DNA from: Planctomycetota bacterium | Lineage (GTDB): Bacteria > Planctomycetota > UBA8742 > UBA2392 | NCBI GenBank assembly: GCA_019636195.1 | Contig: JAHBYA010000004.1 | Span: 124,001 to 188,000 of the forward strand | DNA length: 64,000 nt | Reading direction: 5' to 3' | Notes under the pieces: model-generated | Database searches by the model: none | What the model saw: only the letters and a program-made list of their open reading frames with translations | What the model was told of the DNA's origin: nothing | Position numbers and translations under genes: made by a program | Shown: positions 54,198-62,445 of the stretch, piece after piece | How positions within the stretch are numbered: position 1 is the stretch's first letter | How the letters are laid out: each line of letters starts with the position of its first letter

Positions 54198-54225
54198 GGT
54201 AATTGGTAATTGGTTAGTGGTGTTC
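54198..54225. repeat. GGTAATT heptamer array, four units
   Basis: Two perfect GGTAATT units are followed by two changed ones (GGTTAGT, GGTGTTC). The array lies 22 nt before a GTG start and is AT-rich against the background. Confidence 0.75.
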
Positions 54226-54247
54226 GCGGTTTGGAACAGGCGCCAAC

Positions 54248-54619
54248 GTGAAGCTTCACAAGCAAAGTGCGACGTTTATCCACCGGCTTCAGATCAGCCC
54301 GGTGCTCAAGGGCTCATGCCTGCTGCTGCCCGGGCCGCTTCACGTTCTGCCGGAGCATGACGACCTGCCCAAAGAACTGACCGCAAGCCTGCCCGCCTGC
54401 GTAATCTGTTCCGCCTGCGACGACTACCTTGAACGCCTGCTGAACCAGCGCGGCGTGGCCGTCACCGTGCCGCTTGACCCGGTAGATGCAATCCCCGAAG
54501 GCGCCGAGGTCACACTTGACCTTGCCGCTGGCACGCTGACTGAGGCATCGTCCAGCCGCCGCTTCGCCCTGCGCCCCCTGAAGCCCGCACATCTTGCGGA
54601 GATCACCCGGCATGCCTGA
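54248..54619 (+). CDS. Small protein with LeuD-like C-terminal pattern
   Basis: A 123-residue protein starting at GTG. Its second half (VTVPLDPVDAIPEGAEVTLD, then AGTLTEASSSRRFALRPLKP) has the spacing of the C-terminal part of isopropylmalate dehydratase small subunit (LeuD), an aconitase-swivel fold. The usual GCGSSREHA loop is missing and the protein is shorter than LeuD (about 160-200), so an enzyme role in leucine synthesis is doubtful. It overlaps the next gene by 8 nt and is probably cotranslated with it. Confidence 0.55.
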   Translation: MKLHKQSATFIHRLQISPVLKGSCLLLPGPLHVLPEHDDLPKELTASLPACVICSACDDYLERLLNQRGVAVTVPLDPVDAIPEGAEVTLDLAAGTLTEASSSRRFALRPLKPAHLAEITRHA

Positions 54620-55622
54620 CCGCGTGCTGCTGTTGGGCGCCGCCGGTACCGTGGGCAGCCGCGTGGCACTGGCGTTTTTGCAGGCCGGATACGGCGTGCG
54701 CTGCCTTGCCCGCAGCAAGGGCCACCGCAACCTCGCGTGCGTGCAGGACGCCGGCGCCGAGGTCGTGTACGGCGACATGAACGACGACGCGGCGCTCACG
54801 TCGGCGCTTGAGGGCTGCCGCTGGTTTGTGCACAGCGCGGCTCCGTTTCCGTGGTCGGGCCTGCACCTGCGGCTTGAGGGCTACCGCAAGCAGTGGCTGC
54901 CCCAGTTGCGCAAACACTTTGAGCTGGCCAAGGCCGCGGGCATTGAGCGTGCGCTGTTCACGAGCAGCTTGAGCACGATCGGCCTTGCAAAAAGGGGCGA
55001 GCTTGCCGAAGAGTCCCTGCCCTATGACCCCAAGCGGCAGGGCGGCGGAAACTACTACCCGATCAAAGCCGACATGGAACGCACTGTGCTTGAGGCGCAA
55101 GGCCCCCCCACCGTGGTCGTCAACCCCACAGGACTGGTCGGCGAGGGCAGCCGCAATCCTGCCTTGTCAGGAGCATGCGTGTTTTTTCAGGGGCTCACGC
55201 CCTTCATGGTCGATGCCACCATGAACTTCGTGGACACACGCGACCAGGCGCGCGGCCACGTGCTGGCACTTGAAAAGGGAACGCCCGGCCTACGCTACAT
55301 CCTTGGCGGCGTGAACATCCGGCTGAAGGACTTTGCTGCGCTGGCGGCGGGCATGGCCGGCATTCGGCGGCCGATCGTGCTGCCAAGGGCAGGCGCGCTG
55401 ATCGGCGCGTACTTTGCCGAGTGGTGGGGACTGTTGTCCGGCAAGCTGGGCGCGCTGTCACTCACGGCGTACTATCACCTTGCGTACGGCCAGTACTACT
55501 CCAGTGAGAAGGCAAGAACAGAGCTGGGCTATGAGCCCACGACAGACCTGAAAGACGCGATCCGGCGCGAACTGGCTTGGCACGGGGTGTCGGTGCCTGA
55601 GCCGAAATCACAACTCGCGTGA
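54612..55622 (+). CDS. NAD-dependent epimerase/dehydratase, HpnA-like
   Basis: A 336-residue extended SDR. It has the Rossmann start VLLLGAAGTVGSRVALAF, the catalytic Tyr and Lys in NYYPIKADMERTV, and an overall pattern similar to HpnA, the hopanoid-associated epimerase: VVVNPTGLVGEG, NFVDTRDQARGHVLALE, LRYILGGVNIRLKDFAA and the tail QYYSSEKARTELGYEPT. The sugar or lipid substrate is not known. It is convergent with a polyprenyl synthase, and the two overlap at their 3' ends by 15 nt. Confidence 0.87.
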   Translation: MPDRVLLLGAAGTVGSRVALAFLQAGYGVRCLARSKGHRNLACVQDAGAEVVYGDMNDDAALTSALEGCRWFVHSAAPFPWSGLHLRLEGYRKQWLPQLRKHFELAKAAGIERALFTSSLSTIGLAKRGELAEESLPYDPKRQGGGNYYPIKADMERTVLEAQGPPTVVVNPTGLVGEGSRNPALSGACVFFQGLTPFMVDATMNFVDTRDQARGHVLALEKGTPGLRYILGGVNIRLKDFAALAAGMAGIRRPIVLPRAGALIGAYFAEWWGLLSGKLGALSLTAYYHLAYGQYYSSEKARTELGYEPTTDLKDAIRRELAWHGVSVPEPKSQLA

Positions 55623-56612
55623 CAGCACAAAGTCAGCCACGTCGTGCAGCAAATCGCGCATTTCACCGGCGGGCAAGGTTGCCACGGCGTTCTTGGCGGC
55701 TTGCACATAGGCGTTAGCCTGTCCGGCTGCGTACTTGAAGCTTTCGGTCGCGTGCAGCAGGTCAATCAGCGCCTTGCGGTCGCCGCCGCGCGCCACCTCA
55801 AGGGCTCGGGCGCGGGCTTCGCCATGCGCGTGCTGCAGGTGGTGAATCAGCGGCAGCGTCGGCTTGCCCTTTTCAATGTCGCTGCCCAGCGTCTTGCCGA
55901 CCAGCGCTTCTTCGCCCAGCAGGTCAAGCAGGTCATCCATGATCTGGAAGGCGCGGCCAAGGTTCATGCCGTAGTCGTAGAACGCGCGCGACGTCTTTTC
56001 GTCCGCGCCCGCGTAATGCGCCCCCAGCATGGCGCTGGTGGCATACAGCTCGGCGGTTTTGCCCTCAATGATCGAGATGTACTTCTGTTCATTGAGCTCA
56101 AAGTTGTTGCGGTTGTGAACCTGCATGATCTCGCCGAAGCAGGTGCGCGCCATCGCGCGCGAAAACTCGCGAGCGCCGTCCGGCGTGCTGCAATGCAGGC
56201 TGATCTCAAAGGCATGCGAAAAGATGTGGTCGCCCAGCAGCACGCTCACTTCATTGCCGGCAAGCTTGTTGATGCTGGCGCGCTTGCGCCGCAGCAGCGC
56301 GTCGTCGAGAATGTCGTCGTGCACCAGCGTGGCGGTGTGCAGCATCTCGGCGACTGTGCCCAGCACAATATGGTCGTGGCTGACGCGGCCGCAGGCCTTG
56401 GCCGCAAGCAGCAGCAGCGCGGGCCGCAGCTTCTTGCCGCTGTAATCCTCGATGTACTCCAGCAGTTGCGCGATGTACGGGTCGTCGCTCGAGAGCTCGG
56501 CCCGGTACATGGCTTCAACCTGCGCCAGCTCAGCCGTGATCGGCGCGTACAGCCGTGCCAGGATCGCCCTGGCGGCGTTGGCGGATGACGAGCTGTCCTG
56601 GTTTGTGGCCAT
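55608..56612 (-). CDS. Polyprenyl diphosphate synthase
   Basis: A 334-residue trans-isoprenyl synthase that builds a long isoprenoid chain from farnesyl or geranyl diphosphate and IPP. The first Asp-rich motif is LVHDDILDDALLRRKRASIN, the second QIMDDLLDLLGEEALVGKTL. The residue before the first Asp-rich motif and the length point to a C30-C50 product (heptaprenyl, octaprenyl or solanesyl), consistent with quinone side chains. The UbiD-like gene at 7332 could use such a quinone precursor. No cis-type motif is seen. Confidence 0.92.
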   Translation of the reverse strand: MATNQDSSSSANAARAILARLYAPITAELAQVEAMYRAELSSDDPYIAQLLEYIEDYSGKKLRPALLLLAAKACGRVSHDHIVLGTVAEMLHTATLVHDDILDDALLRRKRASINKLAGNEVSVLLGDHIFSHAFEISLHCSTPDGAREFSRAMARTCFGEIMQVHNRNNFELNEQKYISIIEGKTAELYATSAMLGAHYAGADEKTSRAFYDYGMNLGRAFQIMDDLLDLLGEEALVGKTLGSDIEKGKPTLPLIHHLQHAHGEARARALEVARGGDRKALIDLLHATESFKYAAGQANAYVQAAKNAVATLPAGEMRDLLHDVADFVLSREL

Positions 56613-56678
56613 GACCGAACATTAGCACTGCCCAAAATCGGCAACAACCGGCGGCGGGCAAGGCTTTGCGGCACAGAG

Positions 56679-57266
56679 TTACGCCGACTCTTCCCGGGCC
56701 AGGTCTTCGGGCGTGTTGATGTTGCTGAACAGGTGTTTGGGGTTGCCGTAAAGCTTGATCCAGTCCTGGTCCAGCACCCGGGCGTTCAGCTTCTGCCAGC
56801 AGGGCACGACCTTCATCATGCGCAACTGGATCGCGCGCCGGGTGGCGACTTCCGCGGGTTCACGGCGCAGCACAGCCACAAGCGGCTCGTCTTCACCGTC
56901 AATGCGGCAGTGCGCGGCGTCGTGGTCGCCGACTTCGTCCAACAGACCCTGCAACAGGTCGTAGGTCAGGTTGGGAAGGTCGCACGGCACCAGCAGGCAA
57001 AAGCGTTCGCGCGCGGCTTTCAGGCCTTCATGGATGCCGACCAGCGGGCCGCGGCCCCGCAAGTCTTCGGGGTCCGGCACGCCGCGCACGCCCGCGGGCA
57101 GCGGCAGCTCCAGCGCGCCCGTTGAGACAATCACTTCAAGGCAAAAGCGATCCACCAGCTCAATTGCGTACTGCAGCAGGCTTTTGCCGCGCAACGTGCG
57201 CAGCGGTTTGTCGCCGCCCATGCGCTGGGCCAACCCGCCAGCCAGCACAATCGCCGACACGTTCAC
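56679..57266 (-). CDS. mobA: Molybdenum cofactor guanylyltransferase MobA
   Basis: A 195-residue nucleotidyltransferase that attaches GMP to molybdopterin. It opens with AIVLAGGLAQRMGGDKPLRT (GTP loop), has the Asp of the catalytic site in VPCDLPNL, and keeps the typical end FSNINTPEDLA. It overlaps the upstream giant gene by 4 nt (ATGA), an unusual neighbour for mobA. No moa or moe gene is in the window, but the NapD-like protein at 30821 and this gene both point to molybdoenzymes in this organism. Confidence 0.92.
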   Translation of the reverse strand: MNVSAIVLAGGLAQRMGGDKPLRTLRGKSLLQYAIELVDRFCLEVIVSTGALELPLPAGVRGVPDPEDLRGRGPLVGIHEGLKAARERFCLLVPCDLPNLTYDLLQGLLDEVGDHDAAHCRIDGEDEPLVAVLRREPAEVATRRAIQLRMMKVVPCWQKLNARVLDQDWIKLYGNPKHLFSNINTPEDLAREESA

Positions 57267-60172
57267 GGCGCGGCGCTCTCGCTGTTTTCTTTCTTCTTCT
57301 CTTTGGCCTTGTACTGGATGATGTCGCGGTCTTTCAGCAGTGTCGCCGGCTCAACCAGGCCCCGCACCAGCTCTGAGGCTGCCAGGTGCCGCTCGCGCCA
57401 GATCTCGCCGGGCGCGGGTGCCCAGTACTGGCCCTTGTCCTGCATGTCGTCCACGGCGATGCGCCCCTGCAACGGACGGCGGTCCTTCACGCGCGCCAGC
57501 AGGTACGACCACTCCTCAAACTCGGGGCGGCGCAGCAGGTCAGGGTTGAACTTCTCGGGAATGATCTCGCTGACGCCTTCCTTGGGCCGGATGTCCTTCA
57601 AACGCGTGATGAACGGCGAGTCCGGCGCCGAGGGGCTGGGCGATGTGTTGTAGTTGAGCACATCGCTGTCGTTGTGGCTGTACAGGTTGGGAATGTCTTC
57701 GCCTTCCTTGAACCATCCCGTTTCGCGAACCGAGAACGCGCTGCCGTACTTCTGGCGGGCCTGTTCCACCGCGGCGTCCCAGCCCTTGTCAATCACAACG
57801 CGGCGCAGGTCGCGCAGCGCGTCAACACAAAGCTGGCGGGCGCGCATCATCGCCGACAGCTTCAACAGGCGCTCGTCGGCGTCCAGCCGCCCCTGCGGGT
57901 ACTTCGGGGTCTTGGCGCGCAGGCGCAGAATCAGGTAGCCCTTGCCGGGCAGGGCCAGCACACCGCTGGTTGCGCCTTTGGCGTTCTGGGCGTCTTCAAG
58001 GAAGCGCTGGGCGCCTTCGACGTTTTCCATCCAGGCGTAGCGGTCGTCTTCAATCAGCGTTTCCCAGGTGCGCGTGCCCGTGGGTGACAGCACTTCAAGG
58101 CCCAGGCGGGTCTTGCCGCTGTTTTCACGGACCCAGGCGTTGATGTCAAAGTTGCTGGCGTCGGCGGCATCCTTGCGCAGGCTGTTGTTGCGGGCCTGGA
58201 TATCGGCGTCAATCAGCTCGGCAAACCCCGCAAACTCGTCCACCTGGGCCTGCGGCGCAATCTCGTCGCGGGTCGCGCGTGTGCGCTTGCCAAGTACCGC
58301 CGGTATTTCCACCAGCAGCTCGCGCAGCACAAAGCGGCGAAGGTCGTTATCGCCCTCTGCGGCGGCACGGGCCTGAAGCTCATAGGCGCTGAGCAGCGCG
58401 CGGATTTCCTCGACGAACGCTTCCACCTTCGGCAGCAGCTCGTCGCGCAGGCGCAGGCGCTCGCGCAGGGCCATGATCTCGTGGTCAAAACCCTTCAGCT
58501 TGGCCTGCACTTCTTCTTCCGACATGGTGCTGCCGTCGGCGTTTTCCTTCTTTTCCTGCAACACAAACTCTTCGCGCTCAGCTTCCTTGTCGTTGATGCT
58601 GCGCTCGAGCGATTGTGTCGCGACGCCGGCTGTCGAAATCAGGCCCTGCAACTGGCTGGTGTCAAAGTCCGACAGTGCGCGCCCGAAGTCGGTGGCAATC
58701 TGTTCAAGGGCGCGCCTAACGGCCGCTTCATCACTGGACTCCGCCTGTGTGCGGATGCGGTTGTCAATGTTGCGCAACGAGGCATGCAGCTGTGTTTCCA
58801 CCGAGTCAAAGCGCTGGCGCAGCGATTCAAGGTAGGACTTCTTGTCGTCCCAGATGCGCTTTTCTTTGCGGATGACGTCAAGCTGCGCGTTCAGGCCGCG
58901 TTCGCGCTCTTTCTTGCGGTCTTCCAACGCGCGCAGCAGCAGCAGCACCGCGCCCTGCGCTGAGCGCAGGCTTTCGCGCTGGCGCAACGAATCCAGCAGC
59001 TCAATCTCCACTTCGTCGTAGCTGCGGTACTCCAGCAGCGAGGGGCGCTGGCCCTCGCGCCACTGCTTCCAGCGCTCTTCCGTCCACTCACGTGTCTCTT
59101 CCGCATTGCGGCGGGCGTGGGTGTCTTCGGCGGCTTTCAGCCGTTGCTCAATGTTCTTCTTGTCGTCTTCCGTGGCCTTGTAAACTTCATCGCGGACGGC
59201 CTGGTAAATCAGCTTCGCGAGGCCGGCGTCAATGATCACTTCGCCGCGGCTCACCATGTCGGCGGGAAAAGCGCGAATGATGTCCAGCTCAAAGCTCGCC
59301 TTCGACTGAAGCTGCGTGTTGCGGTTCTTGTCGTACACTTCTTCGACCGTGTCGGCGCCGAACGGCAGGGTGCCCGCGCCGCCGACCGCCAGGCGCGATG
59401 CAGCAAACGCCCGGTTGCGCCGCTGCACGTCGCGCCTGGCCTGTTCCATGAACGGCTCAAGCGTCAGGCGCATGTACTCGGCGTTGAACTCGCTTTCCTT
59501 GCCCTGCGACATGCGGGCAATCGCGTCCAGGCGCGCGCTGTGGTCCGCCAGCAGCGCGTTCACGTAGTCGCGCACCATCACCGCTTCACGAAATACCCCA
59601 ATCAGGTCATCCAGCGGCGCGCCGAAGATCTCTTCAAACTTCTTGCGCAGGTCTTTGCCTTCAAACTTCTCAAGGTCCGAGCTGCCCTCGTTCATCAACG
59701 CCGTAAGCAGCGCGCCCACGTACACGTTGGAGGGCTCCTGCACGCCTGCCTCGCGGGCCCTTTCAACCAGCACCACATGGCACCACAAGTCCTGGTCCTG
59801 GTAGTTCGGCCACAGCTCCAAGAGGCTTACGGTCGTCGGCTTTACGCCGATGTAGGGCCAGTCATGCCCGAACTCGGGCCGCGGCGCCATCGCGGGCACG
59901 CGCGCGTACATCACCTCGGGTCTCTTGTCGCCGAACGCCTGCGACGCGCGGCTGTCCAGCATGCGCACGATGCCCAGTCCGCGGCGCTTGCGGTGCCACT
60001 CCATCAGGCGGATTTCGCGGTCGTCAATGCGGCCGTGGTCAGCGGGCGCGGCTTCGCCGGATTGCCCGAACAGCGTGATCATGGCGCCAGTAACCGTGAA
60101 CATGGCCGCCAGCAGCACGACCAGCCCGACCATGAAGATTTTCTGCCCGCGTGTGTAGTTCTCTAATGCCAC
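57263..60172 (-). CDS. Giant PpiD/SurA-like membrane-anchored protein
   Basis: A 969-residue protein with one N-terminal membrane helix (IFMVGLVVLLAAMFTVTGA) and a very long periplasmic part. Residues about 330-640 are Arg/Glu-rich coiled coil (for example RIWDDKKSYLESLRQRFDSV). The final 230 residues recall the C-terminal half of PpiD-type parvulins (GYLILRLRAKTPKY, then FSVRETGWFKEGEDIP), but I see no catalytic parvulin core. The start is a GTG at 60172 with GAGAGGA 6 nt upstream, preferred over an ATG-like extension to 60241. Likely a periplasmic chaperone-like protein; partner unknown. Confidence 0.72.
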   Translation of the reverse strand: MALENYTRGQKIFMVGLVVLLAAMFTVTGAMITLFGQSGEAAPADHGRIDDREIRLMEWHRKRRGLGIVRMLDSRASQAFGDKRPEVMYARVPAMAPRPEFGHDWPYIGVKPTTVSLLELWPNYQDQDLWCHVVLVERAREAGVQEPSNVYVGALLTALMNEGSSDLEKFEGKDLRKKFEEIFGAPLDDLIGVFREAVMVRDYVNALLADHSARLDAIARMSQGKESEFNAEYMRLTLEPFMEQARRDVQRRNRAFAASRLAVGGAGTLPFGADTVEEVYDKNRNTQLQSKASFELDIIRAFPADMVSRGEVIIDAGLAKLIYQAVRDEVYKATEDDKKNIEQRLKAAEDTHARRNAEETREWTEERWKQWREGQRPSLLEYRSYDEVEIELLDSLRQRESLRSAQGAVLLLLRALEDRKKERERGLNAQLDVIRKEKRIWDDKKSYLESLRQRFDSVETQLHASLRNIDNRIRTQAESSDEAAVRRALEQIATDFGRALSDFDTSQLQGLISTAGVATQSLERSINDKEAEREEFVLQEKKENADGSTMSEEEVQAKLKGFDHEIMALRERLRLRDELLPKVEAFVEEIRALLSAYELQARAAAEGDNDLRRFVLRELLVEIPAVLGKRTRATRDEIAPQAQVDEFAGFAELIDADIQARNNSLRKDAADASNFDINAWVRENSGKTRLGLEVLSPTGTRTWETLIEDDRYAWMENVEGAQRFLEDAQNAKGATSGVLALPGKGYLILRLRAKTPKYPQGRLDADERLLKLSAMMRARQLCVDALRDLRRVVIDKGWDAAVEQARQKYGSAFSVRETGWFKEGEDIPNLYSHNDSDVLNYNTSPSPSAPDSPFITRLKDIRPKEGVSEIIPEKFNPDLLRRPEFEEWSYLLARVKDRRPLQGRIAVDDMQDKGQYWAPAPGEIWRERHLAASELVRGLVEPATLLKDRDIIQYKAKEKKKENSESAAP

Positions 60173-60453
60173 GAAAGTCCTCTCAAATCCAAGCCTGCCA
60201 ACGAAGTCCGGCAGGGTAGCAACGTGCCCACCCCCCGGCAATCAACCGCGATTGCCATTTGATGCTTTTTGTATTTGCGCGTGACGGCCGCAAGCCGACG
60301 AGACGGCAAACCGCTACGTCCGGAAAAATCGGCAATCGGGTTTTTGCCAAAGTCGCCCCGCGCTGCCTGCCGAATGCAGGGATACCGTCCGGTCCGTTGC
60401 CCGGCGGCCCACCCGCAACCACCGTCCACGGACGAAACCGCGAAGGAGACGCA

Positions 60454-61212
60454 ATGACAAAGAGTCGCATATCAATGGTCGTCGCAGCGGCAGGCCTTGT
60501 GCTTGTCGGGCTGCTGGCGGCTGCACTGTTCAGCCCGGGCAGTGATGAGCCTGAGACCGACGAAACCGCAAAAAAAGACGACATCAAGCAGGTGGACCCC
60601 GCGCCCGTACGCACGACAAACGTGCTGGGCTATGACGTGGTGACTCCCCCGCTGCAGAGCGACCCAACGCCAAAGCCGGAACCCAAGCCGCAACCCGAGG
60701 TCAAGCCTGCCCCCAAGCCCGAAGTCAAGCCGGAAGCCAAGGGCGGCATCATTGAACACAAGATCAAGGCCGGCGACATGATCAGCAAGCTGGCTTCGCA
60801 GTACGGCTGTAAGGTTGAGGACATCTACAAGGCAAATGAAGGGCTGGACGCCAGCAACGCCCACAAGATTCGCGTGGGCCAGACGATCCGGATACCGACC
60901 GGGGGCGCCGGCGCTGACGTCGCCACGGAAAGCAAGCCGACGGGCGACTGGTTTCCCGCGCGCTCGGTCACGGCGGAAGCCGGCGACACGGCCTACAGCC
61001 TTGCGGTGCAGTACTACGGCAACATGTACCTGTTCAGGAAAATCGTGGACGCCAACCCCGGCATCAAGTGGGACGATCGCCTTAAGGGTGGCGAAAGCGT
61101 AAGCCTGCCTGAGCACGGCACGGCGCCCGCATCAAGCAAGGTCGAGAAGACCGAAAGCAAGCCAGCCAAAGAGAGCGTGGCGCGCGACAGCCTGATCCCG
61201 CCCCGCAAGTGA
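60454..61212 (+). CDS. LysM-domain protein
   Basis: A 252-residue protein with an AAGGAG 5 nt before its ATG, one N-terminal membrane helix (MVVAAAGLVLVGLLAAALFS), and a Pro/Lys spacer made of PEPKPQPEVKP-type repeats. A first LysM domain (HKIKAGDMISKLASQYGCKV, IRVGQTIRIPTG) is followed by a second, more divergent one (VTAEAGDTAYSLAVQYYGNM to ESVSLPEHG). It probably binds peptidoglycan from an inner-membrane anchor. It is divergent from the giant PpiD-like gene. Confidence 0.88.
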   Translation: MTKSRISMVVAAAGLVLVGLLAAALFSPGSDEPETDETAKKDDIKQVDPAPVRTTNVLGYDVVTPPLQSDPTPKPEPKPQPEVKPAPKPEVKPEAKGGIIEHKIKAGDMISKLASQYGCKVEDIYKANEGLDASNAHKIRVGQTIRIPTGGAGADVATESKPTGDWFPARSVTAEAGDTAYSLAVQYYGNMYLFRKIVDANPGIKWDDRLKGGESVSLPEHGTAPASSKVEKTESKPAKESVARDSLIPPRK

Positions 61213-61225
61213 CGGCATGAACAAT

Positions 61226-61253
61226 CAAACCGCCCGCGCAAGCGGGCGGTTTG
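61226..61253. terminator. Intrinsic terminator between convergent genes
   Basis: A 12-bp stem (61226-61237 with 61242-61253) with a GCAA tetraloop follows the LysM stop by 14 nt; CATTT follows it on the + strand. Confidence 0.75.
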
Positions 61254-61276
61254 CATTTACAGCGTGAACCGGGGCG

Positions 61277-61726
61277 CTACTTCTTGGTGCCCGCGGAATC
61301 TTCGGCGGTTTCTTCTTCGGCGTCCTTGAGTTTCTTGTGCTGGCCCGTGACCGGCTGCGGCGTCATTTCAGGCTCAGCCTCGAGTATGATCTCAAGCGCG
61401 CGGCGGATGTCGTCAATCTGGTCCAGCAGCATCTTGGGGTGCGCGACAATCGGCTCAAGCTCCTGCTTGCTGTCAAAGACCTGCTTGGTCAGCAGCGCCA
61501 TGTGGGCGCACAGCACGGTTTCAAGGCTGTTCAGCCACGCGATGACCCACGCGCGAAACGCCTGCTGGTCGTACTCAACCATCTTGCCGCGCGGGTTCAC
61601 GATGTGCTCAAGGCGCACCATGCGCAGCGTTTCAATGGTCTCCTCGGCGACCAGGCCGCGCAGCTTCAGGATATGCTCGCGCAGACCGGTGTCGTCGATC
61701 TCGGGGATGGGCATGCGATCGCTCAT
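61277..61726 (-). CDS. Small helical protein, partner of upstream gene
   Basis: A 149-residue, mainly helical protein of unknown family. It starts MSDRMPIPEIDDTGLREHIL and has a central helix with WVIAWLNSLETVLCAHMALL and a charged Lys/Glu tail. No membrane segment or zinc site is visible. It is preceded by a GGAA and lies 17 nt after the gene at 61744 on the same strand, so the two are likely cotranslated. Function unknown. Confidence 0.6.
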   Translation of the reverse strand: MSDRMPIPEIDDTGLREHILKLRGLVAEETIETLRMVRLEHIVNPRGKMVEYDQQAFRAWVIAWLNSLETVLCAHMALLTKQVFDSKQELEPIVAHPKMLLDQIDDIRRALEIILEAEPEMTPQPVTGQHKKLKDAEEETAEDSAGTKK

Positions 61727-61743
61727 GAGGCTGTTCCCGGGTG

Positions 61744-62331
61744 CTACTCTTCTTCCTGTCCGGCGCGCTTGCCCCTGACGTTGAACTGTCCTTCTTCGCA
61801 GGCCACGACAAAGCTCTCCAGGCGGCCCTTGAGCTTGTCCCACATCTTGCGCAGCTTCTTGGCTTCGCCGTCGTCAATCTCGCCGTCGTTGGTCAGCGAC
61901 TTCTCGGCGTGCTGGATCATGTCGGCAAAGTCGTTCAGTGAACTCACGGTCGCCGACACAAAGTTCTGGGCCTGCGCCGCCGAATGCTGCGGGTTTGAGG
62001 TGTAGTACCCCCGCGCCACGCGGCACAGAAAGTGGATGATCTCAAGGTCCTGCGACAGGTGAAAAATCGTGACCAGCTTGTCCAGCGGGTTGCGCGCGCC
62101 GCTGGCGTTGGGGTTCTTCTTGGTGCGCGGCGGCTGGGTCCACTTGTAAACCAAGCTCAGGCTGACATCCAGCGCGCGTGAAATGCGCTTGGGGCCGGCG
62201 CGATCGACTGCGTTCTTGAGCACCTTGTGGGTGTCGTCGATCAGCCCTTCCAGCATCTGCTCGTCGGACTGCAGCTCCTGCTCGATCAGTTCGTCGTCGG
62301 GCGTGGTATCAGCTTCGGCTCGTTTGGCCAT
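61744..62331 (-). CDS. Helix-turn-helix-like regulatory protein
   Basis: A 195-residue protein. Residues about 40-65 form a helix-turn-helix-like segment (AVDRAGPKRISRALDVSLSL then VYKWTQPP), reminiscent of phage CII-type or Xre-like regulators; the following part is helical and acidic. The start is ATG 62331, without a clear ribosome-binding site; a longer in-frame start at 62409 is possible. It is the first gene of a two-gene unit with 61277 and divergent from the SRAP gene. DNA binding is plausible but unproven. Confidence 0.6.
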   Translation of the reverse strand: MAKRAEADTTPDDELIEQELQSDEQMLEGLIDDTHKVLKNAVDRAGPKRISRALDVSLSLVYKWTQPPRTKKNPNASGARNPLDKLVTIFHLSQDLEIIHFLCRVARGYYTSNPQHSAAQAQNFVSATVSSLNDFADMIQHAEKSLTNDGEIDDGEAKKLRKMWDKLKGRLESFVVACEEGQFNVRGKRAGQEEE

Positions 62332-62445
62332 GGTTTCGCTCAGGGCACGGGTTACCTTCAATATAGTAAGGGCCGCGGAGAATGCGACGGATTGCGGGTC
62401 ATTGCGCATTGGCGCCCGCGCGCCCGCCGCACTACCATGCCCGCC

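Noticed and set aside
62360..62368. TACTAT/TATATT resembling a -10 box on the minus strand before the gene at 61744
   Set aside because: No matching -35 box at the proper distance; promoter signals in this group are poorly known.
62437..62445. Earlier ATG of the SRAP gene
   Set aside because: It would place three residues before the catalytic cysteine, which must be at the mature N-terminus.
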